64,000 nt of DNA, taken from positions 9,048,520 to 9,112,519 of the forward strand of contig NC_054389.1 in the NCBI RefSeq assembly GCF_001625195.1, given 5' to 3'. Numbering within the stretch: position 1 is the stretch's first letter; each line of letters begins with the position of its first letter. The notes beneath the pieces were generated by a model. The model ran no database searches and was not told the origin of the DNA. It was given only the letters and a program-made list of their open reading frames with translations. This DNA is from Drechmeria coniospora. Its lineage: Eukaryota; Ascomycota; Sordariomycetes; Hypocreales; Ophiocordycipitaceae. This document shows, piece after piece, positions 43,848 through 54,849 of this stretch. A program made the position numbers and the translations under genes.

Positions 43848-45132
43848 GCTGCCTTCCCCAAGAAGTTCGAGCAGGAAAGCCGGAGCGGATTGGTCGGTGG
43901 ACGCGATGTCGTGGAAATGCTGCAGCTCACAACGAGCTCGAGATTTTTCTGGGGCCAGACCGCCCAGATAGTTCGGGCATCGGCGTCAAGCTGGACCCTG
44001 GTCAGTACCTTCCCGTATTACACGTGATGCATCACGTGACATTATACCGAAGGCCTCAATAGCATGGTCAGTCCGTACACAACTTTTCATCGTTTGGATG
44101 AACATCTTTGGGCATTGTTACCTATGTGTGCAATCAGCGAGACATTACGAATACTGAATAATTCTGCTGCCGTGTGCGCCATCCCTCCACCTCCAAGTAC
44201 AGTATGTGTCTCGACGCCGTCGACTCTCGTGCGCGTCGCAAACCATCACGCAATTCTGGTCGGTGCTCGGCCTTCATTTTGGCACTTGACTCTGCTTGAT
44301 CCATCATTCCATGAATATTGGATCCGCCAAAATCAGGCAAGAAACGTCTCAGGGCGGCCTCAGATGACTGGGCAGGGGGCGGGGCCGGTGCGCATCAAGG
44401 ATCATGGAGTACAAATATGTACTCGCACAAGACCAGTATACTATACACACTCGCCCACGCATACATGTATCCGCATGCACGGAGTAGTGCACTCCGTACT
44501 TCGCAGTATGTAGAGGTAAGTATGAATATGTTCAGTAACTATTACTCCATACTCGTGCGAAATATATTACATCGACGACAGGGGGCCGGGGGGGCAGCGC
44601 TTAGGTGTACATCGCTTACACCCTCAACGGAGCTTACGCGGTTCTTGCATGTACAGTACTCGAGACCGACTGACCCCTAGCACGGTCACTCACGCACTCC
44701 TCCTCACGCAACTCGTCCCCCCCCCCTCCTCACCAGCGTACTAATAAACAACGACTCCCTTCTGCACTCGTTTCAAAGCCCTTGTCTCCCGCTCGGCTCT
44801 GCGTCATCATTTTCCTCCTCCATCCATCTTCACAGGGCACCCATTTAGCCAGTAGTCCCCTCTCGCCTTTCTCCTCGTCCCCTCATTCCATTGTTGGGGT
44901 CTGGTATAGTCAGACGACTCTTTGCCGCTGCTGGACGCTCGTAATCAAACCCATTTATAGTTCGTATTGCTACCGTACTTCAAACGCATATCCCGTCGAC
45001 TATCTGCTCGAACCCCGTCCATAACTCGTCTTCATCACCTCTCGTCCGGACCTCACCCCCACTACCTGCTGCTGCTGCTGCTGCTGCTCTACTTTCACGC
45101 TCAAAACGACGGCCTTGGACATCGGATTCGCC
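43848..45132. repeat. Spacer between uS5m and the small membrane-protein gene, GTAC-rich in the middle
   Basis: The two flanking genes are divergent. GTAC words cluster at 44400-44670. The CT-rich tract at 44690-44900 and the (CTG)7 run at 45066-45086 probably belong to the promoter and leader of the downstream gene. No gene is seen. Confidence 0.6.
45066..45086 (+). repeat. (CTG)7 microsatellite in the presumed 5' leader
   Basis: Seven CTG triplets lie 47 bp upstream of the start codon of the small membrane-protein gene. Confidence 0.85.
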
Positions 45133-45366
45133 ATGCCCAACTTTGACTGGCTCAAGGCTGTTGGGGCCACAAACGAGGCCGTCGCCGTCCTCAACGACCA
45201 GCCCCAACTTTTCGTCACCCTTATTCTCGTCATTGTTGGTCTTATCATCCAGTGTCTCGTTATCTGGTATATACATTTTGCCACCCTCAAGCCCGAGCAG
45301 AAGAAGAAGAAGGAGAAGAAAAAGGATGGCTCCAAGGACAAGGGCAAGTCGGTCGCCCGGAAATAA
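45133..45366 (+). CDS. Small single-pass membrane protein with a lysine-rich tail
   Basis: Predicted 77-residue protein (MPNFDWLKAVGATN), not recognised. One strong hydrophobic helix (LFVTLILVIVGLIIQCLVIW) lies at about residues 27-50. It is followed by IHFATLKPEQ and an intensely basic tail (KKKKEKKKDGSKDKGKSVARK). The layout is that of small tail-basic ER or organelle membrane proteins. Coding is supported by the in-context ATG (GCCATGC), codon use like the neighbours, the CT-rich promoter and the absence of any overlapping gene. A longer in-frame start is not present. Confidence 0.75.
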   Translation: MPNFDWLKAVGATNEAVAVLNDQPQLFVTLILVIVGLIIQCLVIWYIHFATLKPEQKKKKEKKKDGSKDKGKSVARK

Positions 45367-45649
45367 AAAATTACTGCGGGCTGCGCAACTCTGCGGTGTA
45401 CACTAGACCACAATCGCCATGACAATCACCATGACAAACACCATTACAATCATGCCGAGCCAACGGACCCCAATGACCATAAAACCAACGCGAAATCATC
45501 CTCGCCACCGGGGGCTCCGGCGTACATCACATTGCGACGATTTCCCTCAACTTGGCTGGCGGAATCAGCACGAGCCCTCCACCGCCCCCAACCTGCCGAC
45601 CTCACGTCCCAACAGCGACATCGATACCCAGGCTCATATCGTGGTTCTG

Positions 45650-47300
45650 TCATACTCCGTTTGGATACATACATTGATCAACTGTCGTATAGATGGCGGG
45701 GTACGCAAATGGCAATTCGTTTCCAGCTTTTTCTGGAATATATCCAACGTCGACATTCATAAAAGTTGCTTCCGGCGTGTGTGAATGCTCGAGGTGGTGG
45801 TACGGTTGACTGGGAACAAAGTCTGCCGCTCGTTGCTGATGATTGGAAATCTCTTGCGAAACTGGACTATCATAGGACTCGCTTGAGAAGCTTGACTGTG
45901 ATTCGGAAGCACTCGAGCAAAAGGATGGTGGGTGGCTGTGATCAACAAAAGCGTTCGCAAGGGCTGAGCCCGGCGAAGAGTCTTGTTCCAGAAACATTCC
46001 ATGCTCATTTTCTCCGAAGTATGTAACCAATGTTGGCAAGCCAGTGCCGATCTGGGGCCATTCGAATCCCGTCTCGCTCGCTGCGTCATGCGGGGATACC
46101 TCAGACGCTCGTGGAACTGTCATATGCTTCTTGGGGAGTGGTGGTGGCTTGATTGTCGATACGATGACGACCCAAAAACTTCGTTCGATGGACCTCGTAA
46201 TGCGCTCTGCGGTTGGTGTGAAAATCGGGTTCATGTCCCCTCCCTCCACCGCTCCTGTGCCTGTCTCTAGTAATGCTGCCATCTTTTGCCTCAGAATAGG
46301 TGACTCTGCATTCCGCATTCGAGCTAGAGATGTAGCGATAATGGGCAGGAATTTCGCGCGATCGGAAACAGCCTGCGCAGCCAGTAAGTAAGCTCATGAA
46401 GCACCTGCTTGGCGAGCTTACCGTCAGGTAAGGGACGTGGAATACTCCCGGAGCCAGGGAAATAAGTGAACAGTGTGGATTGCTCTCAAGGACTGTGACT
46501 CCTCTGTGCTGCCCTTTGTGTCCCGACACGAGCATGCTCAGGGATGCATGAACCAATATTTGGACATTGTTGGGGCTCGGCCCTCGCCTAAACAGCGCCG
46601 AATGGATTGCGTCCTTCTTGTCGTCGTGATTAAAGTTCATGATCAGACAGAAATTGTCGATTGCCTGGCGGTCAGATGGTGCAAGAGCCTGGAAGAAGGA
46701 GTCGTCCTCCTCGGAAGCCATGTCGAAGTGCTTTCCCTCTGCCTTGGCATCCTGGCATGCGACTTTTCGTTTCTTTCGCTCTCGGTGGTCTCCGTTTGAT
46801 TGATGGTTCCTCGCCGATACATTTATGGAGCATTGCAACGATCGAAATTCGGCTGTAAGGGCTCCGGAGGGCGCGACCAGAGCAGAGGAGAGATCGTTGT
46901 GCTGCATGGAAAATACCAATCCCGAGGGCGACTGCGTCAGCGCATCACCGCAGTACTGTAGCTGACATCCTAGACGATCCCATATCTGCGACGGTCAGAA
47001 ACCCATCAACACCTTTCCGTGTCAAGCCCACATACCGTACAGCTTTGTACCATTTCGACCAATCGAGATGCCTCTTTGGCTTCCTGCATAGGTTCGCCTT
47101 CGGCAGTGAAGGTAACAATGAAGTGACAGAACCCGGTGCGGCGTGTCCATAGATGATTCATCTTGACAAACCCCAAAAGTTCGTTCCCTGTAGTCAGGCA
47201 GCAGCAGTTCAATGAACCAGGCAGGTCGAGCAAAAGAGAGGCTTCGAGAACAAGCTCCATGTCCTCCGTCCTACTCACCAAATGGAGGGTTGGAAGACAT
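45650..47300 (-). CDS. Hypothetical protein of 486 residues with a basic nuclear-type motif
   Basis: Not recognised. Four exons were joined by splice signals and frame: 47300-47279, 47187-47036, 46985-46422 and 46372-45650, with introns of 91, 50 and 49 bp (GTGAGT, GTATGT, GTAAGC donors). All joins keep one open frame from MSSNPPFGNELLGFVKMNHL. The N-terminal about 100 residues have a compact folded look (FCHFIVTFTAEGE, ASRLVEMVQSC). Next comes a basic cluster RERKKRKVAC that could be a nuclear localisation signal, a middle folded segment (DRQAIDNFCLIMNF, VQILVHASLSMLVSG), and a Ser/Pro-rich C-terminal third. No DNA-binding or catalytic motif was identified. The complete exon phase agreement is the main evidence that it is real. 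Confidence 0.75.
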
Positions 47301-47791
47301 ACTGTCGTGTGCGGCATGCTCCGAGCTTGCGGATGGTTTGGTCTGATAAAGATGAATGAATAAATATACCTATATATATGTACGTATGTATGCATGCATG
47401 CAGGTATATGTATATAATACTCGGTGGGAGAGAGCGCGGCAGTGGGCAATGTGATGCTGTCGTGTCTTGTGCGCGATTGCAGTCCATGTGCCAGGTACCC
47501 AACCCAGTGCTGCTGGTGTGATGGCATATGCTGAGTGACCCTCGTTTCTGACGAAGCAGGCACGGAAAAACAGCCAGGAAGGAGCTGGCTCGTCGTTGCT
47601 CCGCATGGAATCGCAAAGAATATCGTTCGGCAGGTGTGCCAACACTCCGCCGCCGTCTACATGAGTCTATCTATCCGTTACAAAACGATTCTCATCTCTC
47701 ACGTCGTCATAAATACGTGCCTGTACATCATTCATTGACCCAAACGCCGCCGCTCATATCCCTCAAGCCCTTCCTTCATGCACAAGCTTGC
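47301..47791. other. Spacer between the 486-residue gene and the RasGEF gene
   Basis: This 490-bp gap should contain the promoter of the hypothetical gene. An AT-rich TATATATG/GTATGTATG stretch near 47370-47420 is the most promoter-like part. No gene is seen. Confidence 0.5.
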
Positions 47792-50321
47792 TCACTTGGC
47801 AGACCATGGAAACTTCTTCTTGCCCCCGTCGACCACACCTGAGCTGCTTTCCAACGATAGGCTTCTCTGGTATATTTCCTGCGAATAGAAAAATCGATCA
47901 GCATACGTACACGGCAGTTCGAGGCTCCGCGAACGCTTACCTCCTCGTCCGTGGGCATGCGGCACCCCAGGATGAGATCTCGGGCCGTGTCCAGCTTGAC
48001 CAGGTTCGGATACGCCGTTCCCTGGCTCTTCATCATCGGGAGTAAGACTTCGCCGAGCACCTCAAACTTCCTCCAGTTGATGCGGTCGCCGTCGGGGCCC
48101 ACAAACGTCTTGCTACCCTCCTCGGCCGACACAAGATCTCGGCGATGCAGAGGCATGAAGGGTATCCGCGGCAACGGCGAGTTCTCCCAAGCCAGCCGGT
48201 AGGCAAAATGACTCTTTTGCGTGCCCATCAGGAGCTGGGTCCGTGCGAATCGCTTCTGGACATCGATGGAGACCAACGACCGTGTTTGGGCGAGTCGATG
48301 GATGGCCGAGCCGTTGAGCCCGGCCAAGATTGCCGCGAGGCCGTTGTAGTTGTTCAACTGCCGCAGCTTAAGGGCAATGTTCATGAACTTCTCGAGCATC
48401 TGCGCCCGGTGCTTTGCCTTGTCTCGCAGCAGGATCATGTTTGCGACCCAATTGGCGATGTGGTTGAAGTGGCTGATCATGCGATTCACATTCCGTAAAC
48501 TGTTGCACTTTCCCTTCTGCGCCGCCGATAGGCTGACGTGACGCACGAAGTCGCGGATTCGAATGGAGGAGAACATGATCCAGTCGATTCGGGTGAGCTC
48601 GTCGGCGATGTCGTCGTCGGGTATGTCCATGAAGATATGGAAACGGTTCTTGTTCATCGGCAGGTGATCGGTCGGCTCGAGAAGGGCGGCCTCTCTGTCA
48701 TAATCCTCGTACGAGCTGAACCTCGATGGTCCGCTCATGCTACCAACGCTCCCTCTACTGTGGGCCGAGGCCTCCGTGCTGTTGGACGGTCTGCGATTGG
48801 CTTCGTCGATCTGCAGCGTGCTCATGTCGGCTGACAGCTCCGACATGTCCTTGGAGAGGATCTTGCTGGTGATCTCATCGTCGGCATCGTCGGAGATTGC
48901 CCAGCCGGTATCGTCATCCACGTTGACGTTGAACTGAAGATTCCGGCGCATCTGCTGGGCCGCGACGGAAAAGACGGGTTCCGTCGAGAGGTGGGTGATG
49001 AAATCATCCAAGTTCTGCCTTGTCTTCGGCCGAGCAAAGTCGCCGGGGTAGAGCGACACCCATTTCGCAACGACCTCGATGATCCTCAGTTGAGTGGCCG
49101 TTTTGGTGAGGTAGTGGGCCGACTTGTCGTCGCGAACACGATCCAACCGTACGATGATGGCGGCGAAGAGCTCGCCGGGCGCGGCAAACTTTCGGTACAG
49201 GCAGAGAAATACGTCGGAGAAGTTGCTGTCTGCTTTCGACAACCGCAGCGCAAGCAGCCGGTCGACAAGCTCGTCAAGGCTACAGCCCGGCATGTTGGGT
49301 TGCTTCTCCAGGACGGAGTCATCGCCTCTCTGCAATATGGGAATATCATCCGAGTGTCTGCGAGACTCTCCGTCCGACTCGGAGGCAGGCTTGGGGATCC
49401 GACTGCCTGAGGAGGAATTAGCAAACGTCGGCGGAGCGCATGAAAGCAGCGCAAAACGGCATACCCGGCATCGGACTCCTCGACGTCTGCCTGCGGTACT
49501 GTTCCGACGCTTCCGTGTTGGGAAATCCACGAAAAGTTGAGAATACCGAACTCGCGCGCCTGTGTCTGCTGCCTCGGCTCCGGGATCGGCCGCCGTCGGG
49601 ATCGGGAGGCTCCAGGTTGGTCGACGATCGCCCTCTTCTTCGCGACATGGCTTGTTCGGCCTCGGCTGGCACATGGTTAGCCCGCCGCTCCTCGACCGGC
49701 CGGTGGGGGGGGGAGCAGAGCAGAACAAGGTCGCATACCTCGCCGGTTAGCGACGGCGGTCCTCAAAACATTCAGCAAGCATTCCCGGCTGACATCTGGC
49801 GTTTCGACGGACACTTTGTAATTGTCTAGGCATGAATCAAAGAACTCGTGATTCGCCAAAGCGTCGGCGTCAACCTCCCAATCGTCCTCGGGATTGTCGC
49901 ATTTGCAGGCGACGAGGATGGCGGCGAGATCGGAGTTGTAGAGAGCAGCTGCCGCGGCGGTTAGCGGGTCACCTCGTCCGGTCGCGCTCCTGCGAGGGTT
50001 CCGACCAAGCGTACCGACGATGCGGGGAAGTTCAATTATGGAATCTTGGTTCATGACGTCGTACAGGATCAAGGCGGCATCTATTCGCGGCACGATATGG
50101 CCGTTGATCTGTTTCGGCCATTGGATCGACTCGGTCGAGCTCGATTCGAAAAAGTCGAGGTCCAGCTCGAGCAGGGTGATCATGTGGGTGGTGTTATCCA
50201 CCACCATGCGGACGCTCGAGGCACTGGATATCGGGGGTCGGGGCAGGGACAGAACACGCTGGATGAAGGTCGACTTTCCGACGTCCGAGTTGCCGATGAC
50301 GGCAATGTTGAAACTCTCCAT
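47792..50321 (-). CDS. Ras guanine-nucleotide exchange factor with an N-terminal Ras-like domain
   Basis: A 778-residue signalling protein. Exons are 49739-50321, 49665-49465, 49406-47941 and 47878-47792. Residues 1-190 form a small-GTPase-like domain with P-loop GNSDVGKS (10-17), a late CKCD in place of NKxD, and no DxxG switch II, so GTP hydrolysis is doubtful. A Ser/Arg-rich linker leads to a RasGEF N-terminal motif (GCSLDELVDRLLALRLSKAD, VFLCLYRKFAAPGELF). The catalytic Cdc25-homology domain includes ELTRIDWIMFSSIRIRDFVRHV, NRMISHFNHIANWVANMIL, MLEKFMNIALKLRQLNNYNGLAAILAGLNGSAIHRL and the ending SLSLESSSGVVDGGKKKFPW. It would activate a Ras-family GTPase at membranes. The protein may begin further upstream (see the exon at 50425-50916). 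Confidence 0.92.
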
Positions 50322-50424
50322 GCTGGGTTGGGAATGGGACTGGCAGAGATGAGGGGTCAATGAATGTCGGGCCAAGGCCGAAGCCACCGGCCACGAGGTG
50401 GCGAGGCAGAGGCGGGCGTTGGGA

Positions 50425-50916
50425 TCAGAAGGATCTCGGCAGCTCCCGGCCCTTGCGTACGATGAACGGGTGCTTGCTTACCCAATGCTGCGACGGCCCG
50501 ATGGTCAATGATTCTCGGTGAGAGGGCGGCCAGCGCTGGCTGTTGCTAGCGTCATCGCTATCATCCGGCTGGTCGGCTGAAGAGCTCTCGACCGACACTT
50601 TGACGACGGGGTTCTCGACGAGGGGCGGGTCGAAGCCTTGGAAGAAGGGGTCGTCGACGATGGAGTTGAACGAGTCCCGGTTGTTGGTCGACGTCAGATC
50701 GGGCAGTTGCAGGGTCGAGGAGAAAGCGACGGCCGACTGGGGGTCCAGGCTAATTGACTCGATTTCAGACGAGCGCGGGCGGTCGCTGCCGTGGGCCGGT
50801 TTGAGGGGTTCGGGTGTCGAAGGAATCGGGATGTCCGGCGGGAGACAGGGTTTATACGCGGAGCTGTTAGGCGCCTTGAAAGCCGCCTTTCGGGCCAAGG
50901 CACTGCGCGCTGCCAT
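50425..50916 (-). CDS. Probable additional 5' exon of the RasGEF gene (or a separate 163-residue ORF)
   Basis: An open frame of 163 residues starts MAARSALARKAAFKAP and is Ser/Pro/Asp-rich (IPIPSTPEPLKP), without a folded domain. As it stands it ends SF-stop at 50425, only 104 bp before the RasGEF Met. A GTACGC donor within its end (after HPFI) and a CTGCCAG acceptor just upstream of the RasGEF Met are both phase 0. Using them would fuse this segment to the Ras-like domain in frame (HPFI-SHSQPS-MESFN). A disordered Ser/Pro leader before the Ras-like domain is plausible, so I favour the single-gene reading but keep it separate here. Confidence 0.5.
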   Translation of the reverse strand: MAARSALARKAAFKAPNSSAYKPCLPPDIPIPSTPEPLKPAHGSDRPRSSEIESISLDPQSAVAFSSTLQLPDLTSTNNRDSFNSIVDDPFFQGFDPPLVENPVVKVSVESSSADQPDDSDDASNSQRWPPSHRESLTIGPSQHWVSKHPFIVRKGRELPRSF

Positions 50917-53571
50917 AATCGCCGACGCGGTCGCGGTCGCGCCGCGAAGGGAAAGGGGTTCGTACGACGGATGGCATATGAATCGCGAAGGAGTTGCAAG
51001 ATGGAAAAGCCGACGAGCGGCAGAAGCCACGTTGTTTTGGCAAACGAGGCAGCACTTGCCGAGAATAGGTGATGGGAATCTGGCTCTAGTACACGTACAC
51101 CGAGGTTTCCAGTGTGCGCCAGGCCCGAGCCTACCGAATGGCTGCCCCCTAGGGACTGCATCGGCAAAGTGAGATGGGTACTGTGAAGGAGGGTACTGTG
51201 AAGGACTGCACTGCGTACCAAGTACTAGGTACCCAGTACTCTGGACTGCTAGCAAGGTGCCCAGGCAGGTTGGTTTAGGTACGGAGTACTCCGTACAAAG
51301 TACAGTATTATTATTACTCCGTACTCACTTGCAGCTCGAAGTAGTGGGTACCTTGGCGCCAGCGTTTCCAACACCTACGGTATTACCACTACAGTACTCC
51401 GTACATGTACATGTGCTACGGAGTATTGCGAACACTGCGTGATGTGATGGCCTTGGCTCGCTGGTGGGCAACGAGAAATAGAGGGCAAGGGCGGTCGATT
51501 GCCATGGAGCGAGCGAATCAACGGCCATCTCTTGCCTGTTCTCTCTGCAATGTGTAATGGAAAGGCCTAACTGGAGATTGAAGACCTTTGCTTTTCGTTC
51601 TTAATGATGTGTCAACCTCAAGTGATGGTGTCAACTCGAGGAGGAGCACTCCGACGACGACGGTCGGGGCGGCGCAGGAAGTGGTAGGTTGTAGGATGAT
51701 AGGTTAGTGCTGGTACTGTACTTAAGTAGGTGTACTGTACGGAGTACGGAGCACAAGTAATAATAGTTGCACTGTAAGTAAGTACTGTAAGTACTGTAAT
51801 GTACTGTGCGTAAGTACATGCACCGGAGGTGAAGGTGTAGAAAAAGGTGGGGGAGGGGGGCTAGATGGTGGGCTGTGGGGTAAGGAGGAAACACCTCCAC
51901 TGATTCGCCGCTCTTTACCCGAATGCGCCACCAGATCGCCAGTGTTCAGAGGCACAATTAAGTGCAGTACATGAACCAGTTTGAGCAAGTACTTATTACT
52001 AGGTACGTTCACCTCCGGGTAAGTACGACTACATTACCTCTGCCGTTGATCCGTACTGCGAAAAGTGTATTCGCCGATGGCTGGCCGACGGCTCGCCTAT
52101 ACCTGCTAGCTAGCCGTACTTGTACACATTGCTACAATAGAGCCAACGCGATCTCTGTACCCTCCCTATCCAAAGTCGTCACTTGTGTCATGTGCTAGTA
52201 CGCACGAGGCGAACTCTGTACTAATGGTACCTGCCAGGTAAGCCTGCCTGCTCGACAGAAGGCTCGCACACTACACTGCAAGTACAGGAACCTCAAGTTG
52301 CCCCTCGTTCCCATTGTTCGATGACGTATTCGAGTGCACGGGAACTACTTGTAGTGGTATATAACTACGAAAATGTACGAGTATATGCACATACATGTAG
52401 GTGTATACGAGCAGTGCGCAGTAGCAGTATAAAATGAGCACCGCATATACGAGCACTTACAGTACGCGCACTTGAAGGCGAGAACGAACGTAGTTGGACG
52501 TACGCCTGGGTGCGGCAACTACATGGATGTGTACGAGAACAATGTAATACTGGACGGTGTGTTGCGGCGTACTGGACGAGTACATATGTGCAAGTACAGC
52601 AAGTACAGTACTTACAGCATGCCTTCGCCTACATCTACTGTGAGTACAAGTATAAAGTACTTGCTGCACTCCGTAAGTACTTGGAAGCACCTACAGTACT
52701 TATTCCTTGAACGGAGTACGGAGTACTGCAAGTACGATCGATGCCATCATCGTATCAGTGACCAGTGGCCGCCTTCGAGTGGAGCCGGGTGGGCTGTCGA
52801 GAACCGCTAAAAATCCCACTGGGTCCGGCGGCTTGCGAACCGGACGGGGGCTACCTGTACGGAGTAGCATCCAGTGGTCATACCACCAATCTATTCCGTT
52901 GCCCTTCAGGCTCCCTTGGCTTTCCCCAGATTCGCTGCAGAGGAACATCTCTCTCGCCGGGGTACCTCGCCGTCGCGGGTCCCAGGCCGCACAGAAATCG
53001 TAGCACCGGCCACTCCGTACGTAGGCTGTCGTTACTGGACCGGCGTAGGGGCACCTCGGTAGCGAGGAGTATGGAGCGGAATACCACGTACTTGGATGCT
53101 ACTAGTATTCTCCAACTATTATTACCTGGGCCGTACGGGGTACTGTCGCATACAGGAGTACATGTACTCCGTACACCACACCGACACGAAGGGGCATCCT
53201 GTCCCCGCCTCTCCTCCCACTCTCCTCCTCCGAGTTCGTCTCATGAGAAAACACGGCAATCCTCGCGAGCACGGGTGGATTCATTTCGTTACGTCCACGG
53301 TCGACCATTCATGCGCGCCTTCTCGGCCTCGACATAGGTCACAAGTGCTGACCGAACTCCCCTGCGGCTCAGAACGAGCCCAGTCGTCAGGGGTCGCTCC
53401 GACTCCCCCCCCTCGGCGGCCGACCCGACCATTGGTCGTACTGCGTCAGGAAGACGGCCCCCTCCGTCGTCTTGACTTTCTGATTGGCGTTTTCGGATCC
53501 CCCCCTCCAGGTCGTACGCAGCGTCCCTCGTGCGGCACGGCGCATGCGAATCGCGCATTCGGCGGCCCATC
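50917..53571. repeat. 2.65-kb gene-free block rich in GTAC repeats
   Basis: GTAC/TACTCCGTAC clusters lie at 51180-51440, 51710-52030, 52270-52740 and 53085-53180. At 51279-51296 there is a perfect 18-bp palindrome, GTACGGAGTACTCCGTAC. Frames in the block are short or low complexity. The left edge should contain the RasGEF promoter and the right edge the promoter of the basic hypothetical gene. Confidence 0.7.
51279..51296. repeat. Perfect 18-bp palindrome GTACGGAGTACTCCGTAC
   Basis: It is two copies of GTACGGAGTAC-type words in opposite orientation sharing the central GTAC. It is the inverted arrangement of the palindrome at 60920-60937. Confidence 0.9.
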
Positions 53572-54657
53572 ATGATCTTCGCTACGAGTTGCCCGGCGGA
53601 GCATAGGGCCGGGGCGGACGGCGCCGCGGGACGCCAACACAGACCCGCCAAGGGCACGTCGAGCCAGAAGCCGCAGCCGTTCGACCCGGACGAGCTGACG
53701 AGGAGGCTCGTTCCCGTCCTCGAGGCGCAGAGAGCACATTCGGAGAGGAAGAAGCGTGCTCGGGCGGAAGCGGAAAGGAGGGCCAAGGGTAAGACAAGGG
53801 ACCTGGCGATCAAGGAGAGGATACCGAGCCACTTGGTGCAGGGCCATGGGGCGTCGAGGAAAGGAGCACACGCCACCGGCGCCAAGATGGTATCGGATTC
53901 CGCCAAGAGGGACGGCGAGCACGGCCATCCGTCGAGCCATCCGTCGAGCCATCCGTCGAGCCATCCGTATGTTCCACAGGTGGCCGCCGCCCAGTTCAGG
54001 CGAACGACGAGCCTCGAGGGCGGCCTGTCGGAGAGACCTCACGGCCACACGCTGCCCAAGGGCGCGGCGAGATCCCTGCGAGATGACGGCGGGGCGAATC
54101 GCAGACCGCCGGGCACGAAGCGAGATGGTGAGCCCTCGTCGCGGCCGTCCCACGAGCGCCATCACGGACGCGACCAGTTCCCGCCCACCTCTACTCTCGG
54201 ACCGACGGCCGAGGTCGATGAGAAGCCGGCCGGCCTCTCGTACCGGCATACCTTCGAGACGCACGTCAAGGGTAAAGCACAGGACGGAAGGGCCGTCAGG
54301 CGGAGGAGCACGGGCAACATCCTTCGCAGATTGGACCATCCACCGATAGGCTCGTCGGAGACGCCGGCTGGTCTAGTTCCTATCGAGAGGCGAGACAGCC
54401 AGGAGCACATCAAAAGTCCTCTTGAGCATCAGCGCGTCGATTGGACGCAGAGCGACGAGGCTCAAGCCCAAGCAAGCTCCATGGCCGCCGCGCCACCGGA
54501 CCCCTTGCGAAAGCATGACGCGAGATGGACGCTGCGGGACCGGCTCGGCAGCTTCACCAAGCACGGCAAGCACGTCAAGACTCCGAGCAAGGATCAGGGC
54601 GTGGCGGGCATGTCAAAATCGCCCGTCGCCGGCTTCCTGGCGCGATTCAAGCGTTAG
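53572..54657 (+). CDS. Basic, low-complexity conserved hypothetical protein
   Basis: Single-exon gene of 361 residues starting MIFATSCPAEHR; an upstream in-frame Met at 53530 would add 14 residues. It is Arg/His/Ser/Pro-rich and probably disordered. Short ordered-looking segments are PFDPDELTRRLVPVLEAQRAHSERKKRARAEAERR (a basic amphipathic helix), VPQVAAAQFRRTTS, RRRSTGNILRRLDH, HQRVDWTQSDE and ARWTLRDRLGSFTKH near the C-terminus. These short motifs, especially VDWTQSDE, look like the conserved islands of an uncharacterised fungal family; that statement is from general familiarity. The SSHP repeats (53925-53968) derive from a 12-bp tandem repeat. Function unknown. Confidence 0.78.
   Translation: MIFATSCPAEHRAGADGAAGRQHRPAKGTSSQKPQPFDPDELTRRLVPVLEAQRAHSERKKRARAEAERRAKGKTRDLAIKERIPSHLVQGHGASRKGAHATGAKMVSDSAKRDGEHGHPSSHPSSHPSSHPYVPQVAAAQFRRTTSLEGGLSERPHGHTLPKGAARSLRDDGGANRRPPGTKRDGEPSSRPSHERHHGRDQFPPTSTLGPTAEVDEKPAGLSYRHTFETHVKGKAQDGRAVRRRSTGNILRRLDHPPIGSSETPAGLVPIERRDSQEHIKSPLEHQRVDWTQSDEAQAQASSMAAAPPDPLRKHDARWTLRDRLGSFTKHGKHVKTPSKDQGVAGMSKSPVAGFLARFKR
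53925..53968 (+). repeat. 12-bp tandem repeat encoding SSHP units
   Basis: The unit CCATCCGTCGAG is repeated 3.7 times inside the coding sequence of the basic hypothetical protein and gives three SSHP units in a row. Confidence 0.9.
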
Positions 54658-54849
54658 CTGCCGGCCCGTGGCGCGTCCATCGTCCGCGTTCCTTACCTCG
54701 GAAGCGTCGGTCGGTGATGCATAATAATCATACTCGTACAGTGGTCGCGCACGAGTGCGGGCGCGACGGGCGCGCTGCTCCTGAAATTGAATGAAAGATG
54801 CCCTCTCGCCACGTGGAATACGTCGTTGCTGGCCGTCCTTGTCCGCTCT

